Below are positions 5,305 to 11,328 of a stretch of DNA of 12,766 bases, one piece after another. Each line of letters starts with the position of its first letter. Position 1 is the stretch's first letter. The DNA is from Actinomycetes bacterium (GTDB lineage Bacteria; Actinomycetota; Acidimicrobiia; Acidimicrobiales; UBA8190): contig JAJZYI010000069.1 of the NCBI GenBank assembly GCA_021798135.1, positions 1 through 12,766 of the forward strand, read 5' to 3'. The position numbers and the translations under genes are program-made. The notes under the pieces were generated by a model. That model was given only the letters and a program-made list of their open reading frames with translations, was not told where the DNA came from and ran no database searches.

Positions 5305-7017
5305 ATGCCCGACGCCGGACACGAACCCGCAGCCACCGAGCACCCGGACCTGAAGATCCGCAGCCGTGACGTCACCGAGGGCCCGACCCGGGCCCCGGCG
5401 CGCGCCATGCTCCGGGCCATCGGCATGACCGACGACGACTGGGACAAGCCGCAGGTGGGCGTGGCGTCGTCGTGGAACGAGGTCACCCCGTGCAACCTGC
5501 CGCTCGACCACCTGGCCAAGCGGGCCAAGGACGGCGTCCACGCCGCGGGCGGGTTCCCCATCGAGTTCGTCACCATCGCGGTGTCCGACGGCATCTCGAT
5601 GGGGCACGAGGGCATGCGGGCGTCGCTCGTGTCCCGCGAGGTCATCGCCGACTCGGTGGAGACGATGATGCACGCCGAGCGGTTCGACGCGCTGGTCACC
5701 TTCGCGGGCTGCGACAAGTCGCTGCCGGGGATGCTCATGGCCGCCGCCCGCCTCGACCTGCCCTCGGTGTTCCTCTACGGCGGCTCGATCCTGCCGGGCC
5801 GGCTCGGTGACCAGGCGCTCGACATCGTGAGCGTCTTCGAGGCCGTGGGGGCCCACGCCACCGGCGCCCTGTCGGATGCCGAGCTGTCGCTCATCGAGCA
5901 CAACGCGTGCCCGACCGCCGGGTCGTGCGCCGGCATGTTCACGGCCAACACCATGGCGTCGGTCGCCGAGGCGATCGGCATGTCGCTGCCCGGCTCGGCG
6001 TCGCCCCCCGCCGTCGACCGCCGCCGGTCCGACCTCGCGTACGAGAGCGGTCGGGCCGTGGTGCGCCTGCTCGAGCTCGGCGTGCGGCCGCGGCAGATCA
6101 TGACCAAGGGGGCCTTCGAGAACGCCATCGCGGTGGTGATGGCGCTGGGCGGCTCCACGAACGCCGTGCTCCACCTGATGGCCATCGCCCACGAGGCCCG
6201 CGTCGACCTCGCGCTCGACGACTTCAACCGCATCGCGGCGAGGGTGCCGCACATCGCCGACACCAAGCCGCACGGCAAGTTCCACATGGCGGACATCGAC
6301 CGGATCGGCGGGGTGGCCGTGGTCATGCGGGAGCTGCTCGACGCCGGCCTGCTGCACGGCGACTGCATGACGGTGACCGGGAAGACCGTCGCCGAGAACC
6401 TCGCCGAGCTGGACCCGCCGGCGGCCGACGGCGTCGTGGTGCACCCCCTGTCGGACCCCATCCACGCGAGCGGCGGCATCGCGGTGCTGTCGGGGAGCCT
6501 GGCCCCCAGGGGCTCGGTGGTGAAGGTCGCCGGGCTGGACGTGGAGCACTTCGACGGCACCGCGCGGGTGTTCGACGGCGAGCAGGGCGCGCTCGACGCC
6601 ATCCTGGCCGGCGAGATCCAGCCCGGCACCGTGGTGGTCATCCGTTACGAGGGTCCCAAGGGCGGCCCCGGCATGCGGGAGATGCTGGCCGTCACCGGGG
6701 CCATGAAGGGCGCCGGCCGCGGGAGCGACAGCGCGCTCGTCACCGACGGCCGCTTCTCCGGCGGCACCCACGGGTTCTGCGTGGGGCACGTGGCTCCCGA
6801 GGCGGTCGACGGCGGGCCCATCGCCCTGGTGGCTGACGGCGACCGGATCGTGATCGACGTGCCCGGCCACCGCATCGACCTCATGGTCGACGAGGCCGAG
6901 CTCGAGCGTCGCCGGGCCCAGCTGCAAGCGCCCGAGCCCAGGTACACGACGGGCGTGCTGGCCAAGTACGCCCGCCTCGTCACCGGCGCCGAGCGCGGGG
7001 CCGTCACCGAGCCTTAG
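5305..7017 (+). CDS. ilvD: Dihydroxy-acid dehydratase
   Basis: A 570-aa IlvD/Edd family enzyme. It dehydrates 2,3-dihydroxy-isovalerate and 2,3-dihydroxy-3-methylvalerate to the 2-oxo acids preceding valine/leucine and isoleucine. Cluster-ligand candidates are C63 (TPCNLPL), C136 (signature GCDKSLPGMLMA, 135-146) and C208 in ACPTAGSCAGMFTANTM. K138 of the CDK motif is the family's metal-site lysine. The second signature, SGGTHGFCVGHVAPEA, is near the C-terminus. The CPTAGSC segment has Ala where the E. coli [4Fe-4S] enzyme has an extra Cys, which suggests a [2Fe-2S] enzyme (inference). The ATG at 5305 is chosen because the family homology starts shortly after it (LKIRSRDVTEGPTRAPARAML) and TATCCT sits 6 nt upstream; an in-frame extension to 5224 is Arg-rich and not family-like. 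It heads the ilvD-ilvB-ilvN-ilvC cluster but is separated from ilvB by 538 bp. Confidence 0.97.
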   Translation: MPDAGHEPAATEHPDLKIRSRDVTEGPTRAPARAMLRAIGMTDDDWDKPQVGVASSWNEVTPCNLPLDHLAKRAKDGVHAAGGFPIEFVTIAVSDGISMGHEGMRASLVSREVIADSVETMMHAERFDALVTFAGCDKSLPGMLMAAARLDLPSVFLYGGSILPGRLGDQALDIVSVFEAVGAHATGALSDAELSLIEHNACPTAGSCAGMFTANTMASVAEAIGMSLPGSASPPAVDRRRSDLAYESGRAVVRLLELGVRPRQIMTKGAFENAIAVVMALGGSTNAVLHLMAIAHEARVDLALDDFNRIAARVPHIADTKPHGKFHMADIDRIGGVAVVMRELLDAGLLHGDCMTVTGKTVAENLAELDPPAADGVVVHPLSDPIHASGGIAVLSGSLAPRGSVVKVAGLDVEHFDGTARVFDGEQGALDAILAGEIQPGTVVVIRYEGPKGGPGMREMLAVTGAMKGAGRGSDSALVTDGRFSGGTHGFCVGHVAPEAVDGGPIALVADGDRIVIDVPGHRIDLMVDEAELERRRAQLQAPEPRYTTGVLAKYARLVTGAERGAVTEP

Positions 7018-7026
7018 GCAGGAGGG

Positions 7027-7109
7027 CGTCGACGGCTGGCCGCCCGTCGACGGCTGGCTGTCCGTCGGCGCCCTTGCCTTCCGTCGGCGGCCGTCCGTCG
7101 GCGGCCGCC
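7027..7109. repeat. Degenerate CGTCGRCGGC tandem repeats after ilvD
   Basis: Five imperfect units beginning CGTCGRCGSC start at 7027, 7045, 7063, 7082 and 7096, with 14-19 bp spacing. The first two share 14 identical bases (CGTCGACGGCTGGC) and the last two differ only at position 13 of 14. They begin 10 bp after the ilvD stop and are non-coding as far as I can see. Confidence 0.6.
7086..7109 (+). terminator. Possible ilvD terminator hairpin
   Basis: GGCGGCC (7086-7092), 10-nt loop, GGCCGCC (7103-7109) form a 7-bp stem built from the last two repeat units. It lies about 70 bp after ilvD and before the ilvB promoter. There is no T tract, so this is a structural inference only. Confidence 0.3.
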
Positions 7110-7143
7110 CCGGGCGCGGGGTGCTCACTGGCGGCCCGGCTCC

Positions 7144-7172
7144 TTGCCAGGTGTACCGGACCGTGGCAGAAT
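7144..7172 (+). promoter_or_regulatory. Candidate ilvB promoter (extended -10)
   Basis: TTGCCA (7144-7149), a 17-nt spacer, then CAGAAT (7167-7172), directly preceded by TGG (7164-7166) as an extended -10. The predicted transcription start is 7178-7182, at or within a few bases of the leader-peptide ATG (7182), so the leader peptide would be translated from a nearly leaderless RNA. Its core CGTGGCAGAAT recurs with one change, twice, upstream of ilvC. Confidence 0.55.
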
Positions 7173-7181
7173 GGCGTGATC

Positions 7182-7226
7182 ATGACCACGTCTCGCCCTT
7201 CGACCCGACTGGTACGCCTGGCCTAG
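7182..7226 (+). CDS. ilvB leader peptide (attenuation)
   Basis: A 14-codon ORF, MTTSRPSTRLVRLA, ending in TAG at 7224-7226. It contains Leu-Val-Arg-Leu in its last five residues, so ribosome progress would depend on charged branched-chain tRNAs. Its stop codon runs into the left arm of the downstream 9-bp hairpin (7225-7233), the arrangement of a classical attenuator. It resembles in size and position the ilvB leader peptides described in Corynebacterium and Streptomyces, which are also short, Arg-containing and have an RLV-like stretch. No Shine-Dalgarno is visible; the promoter position suggests leaderless translation. The content of regulatory codons is modest (two Leu, one Val, no Ile). 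Confidence 0.6.
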   Translation: MTTSRPSTRLVRLA

Positions 7227-7284
7227 CGCACGCCTGGTCCGGCCCCGTCGCGTGCGCTCTCCGACCTCCCTCGACGGGAGGTCG
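7225..7284 (+). promoter_or_regulatory. ilvB transcription attenuator: pause, antiterminator and terminator hairpins
   Basis: Pause hairpin: AGCGCACGC (7225-7233) pairs with GCGTGCGCT (7250-7258), 9 bp, 16-nt loop. Terminator hairpin: CGACCTCCC (7262-7270) pairs with GGGAGGTCG (7276-7284), 9 bp, 5-nt loop, followed by CTGCAATTC, which is only weakly T-rich. Competing antiterminator: CCCGTCG (7244-7250) is perfectly complementary to CGACGGG (7272-7278), taking most of the terminator loop and the start of its right arm; a weaker alternative pairs GGTCCGG (7236-7242) with CCGACC (7261-7266) with one bulge. A ribosome stalled at the Leu/Val codons would cover the left arm of the pause hairpin and favour antitermination. 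Confidence 0.6.
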
Positions 7285-7555
7285 CTGCAATTCAGGGGCC
7301 GATCGCTGGCTGGCAGGACGATCGCCTGCGGGTGGCGAGGGCGGCGGCACGGTCCGGCGTCCCGGCCCAGCCGGACCCGGCCCGGTGGGTCGGACCCCGC
7401 TCCGACCGCCGCCCGAGCACCGACCGGACCGACGATCGGGCGTCCACCGCAAACCCGCACCGCACACCCGCACCGCACACCCGCACCGCACACCCGCACC
7501 GCACACCCGCACCGCACACCCGCACCGCACACCCACACGACGAGGACGGCACGCC
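7285..7555 (+). other. Long untranslated remainder of the ilvB leader
   Basis: 271 nt separate the attenuator from the ilvB ATG. The region contains a 7-bp hairpin GGTCGGA-CCCCGC-TCCGACC (7388-7407), the C-rich tandem array (7453-7530) and the ilvB ribosome binding site GAGGA (7542-7546). An in-frame reading upstream of the ilvB ATG exists but is His/Thr/Pro/Arg repeat with no family resemblance. No second leader ORF with branched-chain codons stands out. Confidence 0.5.
7453..7530 (+). repeat. Six perfect 13-bp C-rich tandem repeats in the ilvB leader
   Basis: The unit ACCCGCACCGCAC is repeated six times without error, 7453-7530, followed by a degenerate start of a seventh copy (ACCCACAC). 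Each unit has 8 C, 3 A, 2 G and no T, so the RNA would be C-rich, G-poor and mostly unstructured. It ends 11 nt before the ilvB ribosome binding site. The 13-bp period is not a multiple of three, so it is not maintained as a coding repeat. It could be a Rho loading site or a neutral, length-variable minisatellite. Confidence 0.95.
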
Positions 7556-9316
7556 ATGCGACTGACCGGCGCCCAGGCGCTCATCAAGAGCCTAGAGATG
7601 CAGCACGTCGAGGCCATCTTCGGCCTGCCCGGCGGGGCGATCCTGCCCGTCTACGACCCGCTGCTCGACTCTTCGATCCGCCACATCCTGGTCCGCCACG
7701 AGCAGGGCGCCGGGCACGCCGCCGAGGGCTACGCCCATGTCACCGGACGGCCCGGCGTGGCCATGGTGACGAGCGGTCCCGGAGCCACCAACATCGTGAC
7801 GCCGCTCATGGACGCCATGATGGACTCGATCCCCCTGGTGGTGGTGTCCGGCCAGGTGGCGACGGCCTCGATCGGGACCGACGCCTTCCAGGAGACGGCG
7901 ATCACGAGCATCACCCAGGGCATCACCAAGCACAACTGGCTGGTGACCGAGGCTGCCGACATCCCCCGGGTGGTGGCCGAGGCGTTCCACGTGGCGACGA
8001 CCGGTCGCCCGGGGCCCGTGCTCGTGGACGTGCCGAAGGACGTCGCCAACGCCACCATGGAGTGGTACTGGCCGTCCTCCGACGAGCTCGACCTGCCCGG
8101 GTACCACCCGGTGACCGAGGGCGACCCGGCGCTGGTGCGCCAGGCCGCCGAGCTCGTCCTGGCGGCGCAGCGCCCGGTGATCTACGCAGGTGGCGGCATC
8201 CTGAAGGCGAGGGCGGCGGAGGCCCTGCGCGCGCTGGTCGATCGTACGGGCATCCCCGTCGTCACCACGCTCATGGCGCGTGGCGCCTTCCCCGACTCGC
8301 ACCCGCTCAACCTGGGCATGCCGGGCATGCACGGCAACTACACGGCCGTCACGGCCATGCAGCGCGCCGACCTCCTGCTGGCGCTGGGCAGCCGCTTCGA
8401 CGACCGGGTGACCGGCAGGATCTCGGCGTTCGCGCCGGGGGCGAAGGTCGTCCACGTCGACATCGACCCCGCCGAGCTCGGCAAGATCCGCCGGCCGGAC
8501 GTGGCCATCGCCGGCGACTGCCGGGTGGTGATCGACGAGCTGGTCACCGCGCTCGACCAGCTCGGCCTGGCCGCCGACGGCACGGCGGCGGGCGGCTCGC
8601 CGGCCGCCCGCCGGCCCGATGTCGAGCCGTGGAGAGCCCAGGTCCGCACGTGGCAGGCGGAGCACCCGCTCCGGTACCGGCAGGAGGAGGGCGGGCCGCT
8701 CAAGCCGCAGTTCGTGGTGGAGACGCTCCGGGACATGACGCCCGACGACACGATCGTCGCTGCCGGCGTGGGCCAGCACCAGATGTGGGCGTCGCAGTAC
8801 TGGCGCTTCGACCACCCCTACACCTGGGTCAACTCGGGCGGCGCCGGCACCATGGGCTTCGCCGTGCCGGCCGCCCTCGGGGCGAAGGTGGGCCGGCCCG
8901 GGTCCATGGTGTGGGCCATCGACGGCGACGGCTGCTTCCAGATGACGGCCCAGGAGCTGGTGACCGCCACCGCCGAGCGCATCCCGATCAAGGTCGCGAT
9001 CCTCAACAACGCCTACCTCGGCATGGTTCGCCAGTGGCAGGAGCTGTTCTACGAGGAGCGGTACTCGGAGGTGTACCTGTCCCCCGACCTCCCCGACTAC
9101 GTCAAGTGGGCCGAGGCCATGGGGTGCGTGGGCATGCGCGTGGAGTCGGCGGACGACGTGGCACCGGCGATCGACAAGGCCAACGCCATCGACGACCGGC
9201 CGGTCGTCATCGACTTCCGGACCGACGCCTTCGAGAAGGTGTACCCGATGGTCCCCGCCGGTGCGTCCAACGACGACATCATCGAGGGCCCGAGCGAGGG
9301 GGAGCGCGGGCGGTGA
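7556..9316 (+). CDS. ilvB: Acetolactate synthase (AHAS) catalytic subunit
   Basis: A 586-aa thiamine-diphosphate enzyme. It condenses two pyruvates to acetolactate, or pyruvate and 2-oxobutyrate to acetohydroxybutyrate, the first common step of Val/Leu/Ile synthesis. The N-terminal domain has GLPGGAILPVYD (23-34), the ThDP-activating glutamate E49 in RHEQGAGHAAEGYA, and TSGPGATN (72-79). The middle FAD-binding domain has LGSRFDDRVTGR (277-288). The C-terminal ThDP domain has GDG (457-459) and NN (484-485), the classic GDG-x(24-27)-NN motif, and MVRQWQELFYEERYSE (490-505), where W494 corresponds to the herbicide-site tryptophan. ATG 7556 has GAGGA (7542-7546) 9 nt upstream, and the sequence MRLTGAQALIKSLE matches family N-termini. 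The stop overlaps the ilvN GTG by 4 bp. Expression is probably set by the upstream attenuator. Confidence 0.97.
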   Translation: MRLTGAQALIKSLEMQHVEAIFGLPGGAILPVYDPLLDSSIRHILVRHEQGAGHAAEGYAHVTGRPGVAMVTSGPGATNIVTPLMDAMMDSIPLVVVSGQVATASIGTDAFQETAITSITQGITKHNWLVTEAADIPRVVAEAFHVATTGRPGPVLVDVPKDVANATMEWYWPSSDELDLPGYHPVTEGDPALVRQAAELVLAAQRPVIYAGGGILKARAAEALRALVDRTGIPVVTTLMARGAFPDSHPLNLGMPGMHGNYTAVTAMQRADLLLALGSRFDDRVTGRISAFAPGAKVVHVDIDPAELGKIRRPDVAIAGDCRVVIDELVTALDQLGLAADGTAAGGSPAARRPDVEPWRAQVRTWQAEHPLRYRQEEGGPLKPQFVVETLRDMTPDDTIVAAGVGQHQMWASQYWRFDHPYTWVNSGGAGTMGFAVPAALGAKVGRPGSMVWAIDGDGCFQMTAQELVTATAERIPIKVAILNNAYLGMVRQWQELFYEERYSEVYLSPDLPDYVKWAEAMGCVGMRVESADDVAPAIDKANAIDDRPVVIDFRTDAFEKVYPMVPAGASNDDIIEGPSEGERGR

Positions 9317-9939
9317 GCCAGCCGACGACCAGCCAGCCGACGACCAGCCAGCCGACGACCAGCCAGCCGACGACCGGAGCGCCAGCGACCGTGCCGAACG
9401 CAGCGGCCGATCCGGGGGGCGCCCGCCACCACCTCCTGTCGGTCCTGGTGGAGAACAAGGCGGGCGTGCTCGCCCGGGTGGCGAGCCTGTTCAGCCGCCG
9501 CGGCTACAACATCTTCTCCCTGGCGGTGGCGCCCACCGACGACGAGCGCTTCAGCCGCATCACCATCGTCGTGGATGTGGAGTCCGCCCCGCTGGAGCAG
9601 ATCGTCCAGCAGCTCGACAAGCTGGTGAACGTCGTGAGCATCTCCGAGCTGGCACCCGAGCGCGCCATCGAGCGCGAGCTGCTGCTCGCCACCGTGGACG
9701 CCGACCCGGGCCAGCGGGTGGAGGTGGCGGCCCTCGCCGGGATCTTCCACGGAGCGGTCATCGACGTCGCGTCCGACCGGGTCACGGTGGCGGTGACCGG
9801 GACGCCCGACGACCTCGACGGCGTGGAGGACCTGCTGGCGCCCTTCGGCATCGTCGAGCTGCAGCGGACCGGTCGCGTCGCCCTGCCCAAGCTCGGCAGC
9901 CGCCGCCGGCTGCAGCCGGTGGCCGACCGGGCGGGCTGA
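9313..9939 (+). CDS. ilvN: Acetolactate synthase regulatory (small) subunit with repeat-bearing N-terminal tail
   Basis: A 208-aa regulatory subunit that activates IlvB and confers feedback inhibition by valine. An N-terminal ACT domain spans about 40-115 (HHLLSVLVENKAGVLARVAS, then LFSRRGYNIFSLAV). The C-terminal ACT-like half covers about 120-195 (RELLLATVDADP ... TGTPDDLDGVEDLLAPFGIV). Actinobacterial homologues are usually near 165-175 aa and begin within a few residues of the HxLSVLVENK block; here about 38 residues precede it, including four SQPTT repeats and an Ala/Pro-rich linker. The GTG at 9313 is favoured because it overlaps the ilvB stop (GTGA) and has GAGGGGGAG (9296-9304) 8 nt upstream. 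An internal GTG just after the repeats (V27, VPNAAADPGG) is an alternative with weaker initiation signals. Confidence 0.94.
   Translation: MSQPTTSQPTTSQPTTSQPTTGAPATVPNAAADPGGARHHLLSVLVENKAGVLARVASLFSRRGYNIFSLAVAPTDDERFSRITIVVDVESAPLEQIVQQLDKLVNVVSISELAPERAIERELLLATVDADPGQRVEVAALAGIFHGAVIDVASDRVTVAVTGTPDDLDGVEDLLAPFGIVELQRTGRVALPKLGSRRRLQPVADRAG
9316..9375 (+). repeat. Four perfect 15-bp in-frame repeats encoding SQPTT
   Basis: AGCCAGCCGACGACC occurs four times with no mismatch, immediately after the ilvN start codon. Identity at synonymous positions points to recent tandem duplication. Copy changes would keep the frame and alter only the tail length. Confidence 0.97.
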
Positions 9940-10229
9940 CCGGCCCGCTGCCGCGGGCTCCACGCCGGGTCCTGGCGCCTCCGGTTTCGCCGCGTCGCGC
10001 CGGGCGTGGCAGCATCGGAGGCACCGCGGCCGGTCCCGCCCACCGGGCAGCGCCCGGCGTGGCAGCATCGGAGCGGTCCCGGCCACGGCGACGGTCCCCG
10101 GGGGACCCGGGTGCCGGGAGCCACGCTCCACCGGGCCGGCGCCGAGCCGGTACCACAGCACCCGGCTGGCTCAGGCCGGGAGACGACAGCCGGCGCCACG
10201 CCGGCCCCGACGACACGAGGCAGGACGAG
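9940..10229 (+). other. ilvN-ilvC spacer
   Basis: This 290-bp spacer separates genes that are usually close in an ilvBNC operon. It contains a 24-bp near-perfect direct repeat (listed separately), a quasi-palindrome GGTCCCC-G-GGGGACC (10093-10107) and a hairpin AGCCGG/CCGGCT (10145-10167). No coding sequence is recognised. It may hold a separate promoter or processing site for ilvC. Confidence 0.5.
9997..10073 (+). repeat. 24-bp direct repeat upstream of ilvC containing an ilvB-like -10 motif
   Basis: Positions 9997-10020 and 10050-10073 match at 23 of 24 bases; the last 18 (GGCGTGGCAGCATCGGAG) are identical. The core CGTGGCAGCAT (10005-10015, 10058-10068) differs at one base from CGTGGCAGAAT in the ilvB promoter (7162-7172). 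Each copy therefore offers TGG-CAGCAT, an extended -10-like element, though no convincing -35 lies upstream. It could be a duplicated promoter, a duplicated protein site, or a chance-preserved duplication. Confidence 0.6.
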
Positions 10230-11255
10230 ATGGCCAAGCTGTACTACGAGAAGGACGCCGACCCGGCGCTTGTCCAGGGCCGCAAGGTCGCCGTGCTGGG
10301 CTACGGCTCCCAGGGTCACGCCCACGCCCTCAACCTGGCCGAGTCGGGCGTCGACGTCCGGGTCGGCCTGCGCGAGGGCTCGTCCTCGCGGCGCAAGGCC
10401 GAGGAGGCGGGCCTGCGCGTGCTGCCGACCGCCGAGGCGGCTGCCGAGGCGGACCTCGTCATGATCCTGCTGCCCGACACCGAGCAGAAGGCCGTGTACG
10501 ACGCCGAGATCGCCCCGCACCTGCGCGAGGGTGACGCCATCTTCTTCGCCCACGGGTTCAACATCCGCTTCGGCCAGATCACGCCGCCGGCCGGGGTGGA
10601 CGTGGCCATGGTGGCGCCGAAGGGGCCCGGCCACCTGGTCCGGCGCACCTACAGCGAGGGGGGCGGCGTGCCGTCGCTCGTGGCGGTGGCCCAGGACGCC
10701 TCGGGCAAGGCGCACGACCTGGCCCTGTCGTACGCGCACGCCATCGGTGCGACCCGGGCCGGGGTGCTCGACACCACGTTCGAGGAGGAGACCGAGACCG
10801 ACCTGTTCGGCGAGCAGGTGGTGCTCTGCGGCGGTCTGACGGCGCTGGTCCAGGCCGGCTTCGAGACGCTGGTCGACGCGGGCTACCAGCCCGAGTCAGC
10901 GTACTTCGAGTGCCTGCACGAGCTGAAGCTCATCGTGGACCTGATGTACGAGCAGGGGATCGCCGGCATGCGCTACTCGATCTCCGACACCGCCGAGTAC
11001 GGCGACCTGACGCGAGGGCCGCGGATCATCGACGACCACGTACGCGCCACCATGCGCACGGTGCTCGACGAGATCCGCTCGGGCGCCTTCGCCGAGGAGT
11101 GGATCGCGGAGAACCGCGCCGGTCGCGGCCGCTTCGAGGAGCTGCGCCGTGCGGGCGCCGCCCACCCGATCGAGAAGATCGGCGAGGAGCTGCGGGCGAT
11201 GATGCCGTTCATCGCCGCGGGCCGCCAGCGGGTCCAGGACGTTTCGGGCGGCTGA
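10230..11255 (+). CDS. ilvC: Ketol-acid reductoisomerase (NADP+), class I
   Basis: A 341-aa class I (short) enzyme. It isomerises and reduces acetolactate and acetohydroxybutyrate to the dihydroxy acids used by IlvD. The Rossmann motif GYGSQGHAHALNL is at 24-36; the cofactor loop LREGSSSRRKA (47-57) with Ser/Arg favours NADPH. H108 in FFAHGF is the conserved active-site His. The Mg-binding acidic residues are D191 and E195 (TDLFGEQVVLCGG), with E227 and E231 in ECLHELKLIVDLMYEQG. YSISDTAEYGDL and the C-terminal EKIGEELRAMMPF are typical. ATG 10230 has purine-rich AGGCAGGA (10218-10225) upstream and begins MAKLYYEKDAD, as in the family. It lies 290 bp after ilvN on the same strand and ends facing serC across a strong hairpin. 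Confidence 0.97.
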   Translation: MAKLYYEKDADPALVQGRKVAVLGYGSQGHAHALNLAESGVDVRVGLREGSSSRRKAEEAGLRVLPTAEAAAEADLVMILLPDTEQKAVYDAEIAPHLREGDAIFFAHGFNIRFGQITPPAGVDVAMVAPKGPGHLVRRTYSEGGGVPSLVAVAQDASGKAHDLALSYAHAIGATRAGVLDTTFEEETETDLFGEQVVLCGGLTALVQAGFETLVDAGYQPESAYFECLHELKLIVDLMYEQGIAGMRYSISDTAEYGDLTRGPRIIDDHVRATMRTVLDEIRSGAFAEEWIAENRAGRGRFEELRRAGAAHPIEKIGEELRAMMPFIAAGRQRVQDVSGG

Positions 11256-11262
11256 CCCGGCT

Positions 11263-11306
11263 GGTGCCCCGGCCGGCGGCGGCGCGCCGGCTCCGGCCGG
11301 GGCACC
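11263..11306. terminator. Strong bidirectional terminator hairpin between ilvC and serC
   Basis: GGTGCCCCGGCCGG (11263-11276) and CCGGCCGGGGCACC (11293-11306) are a perfect 14-bp inverted repeat with a 16-nt loop, extendable by a G-T and a C-G pair (11261-11308). It fills most of the 73-bp gap between the convergent genes. There is no T tract on either strand. A shared terminator or transcription barrier is likely. Confidence 0.7.
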
Positions 11307-11328
11307 GGGCAGGCCGGGGCCGCCTGGC

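Noticed and set aside
3285..5738. Very long open frame on the minus strand opposite gatA, gatB and ilvD
   Set aside because: It crosses two real operons and an intergenic region and shows no domain pattern; it is a composition artefact.
7453..7530. CRISPR array
   Set aside because: The repeats are 13 bp and directly contiguous with no spacers, and no cas genes are in the window.
7292..7552. Cys/Val/Arg-repeat protein encoded on the minus strand across the 13-bp array
   Set aside because: Reading a 13-bp repeat gives a changing-frame periodic peptide in any frame; there is no start signal or recognisable domain, and the region fits an ilvB leader.
7253..7555. N-terminal extension of IlvB through the repeat array
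   Set aside because: The extension is His/Thr/Pro/Arg repeat, unlike any AHAS N-terminus; ATG 7556 has a ribosome binding site and matches the family start.
7182..7555. T-box or metabolite riboswitch controlling ilvB
   Set aside because: I could not find T-box hallmarks or a recognisable aptamer core; the leader ORF plus alternative hairpins explain the first 100 nt better.
10006..10464. Small + strand ORF spanning the ilvN-ilvC spacer and the start of ilvC
   Set aside because: It overlaps ilvC in another frame, its sequence is Arg/Thr/Pro low-complexity, and no ribosome binding site supports it.
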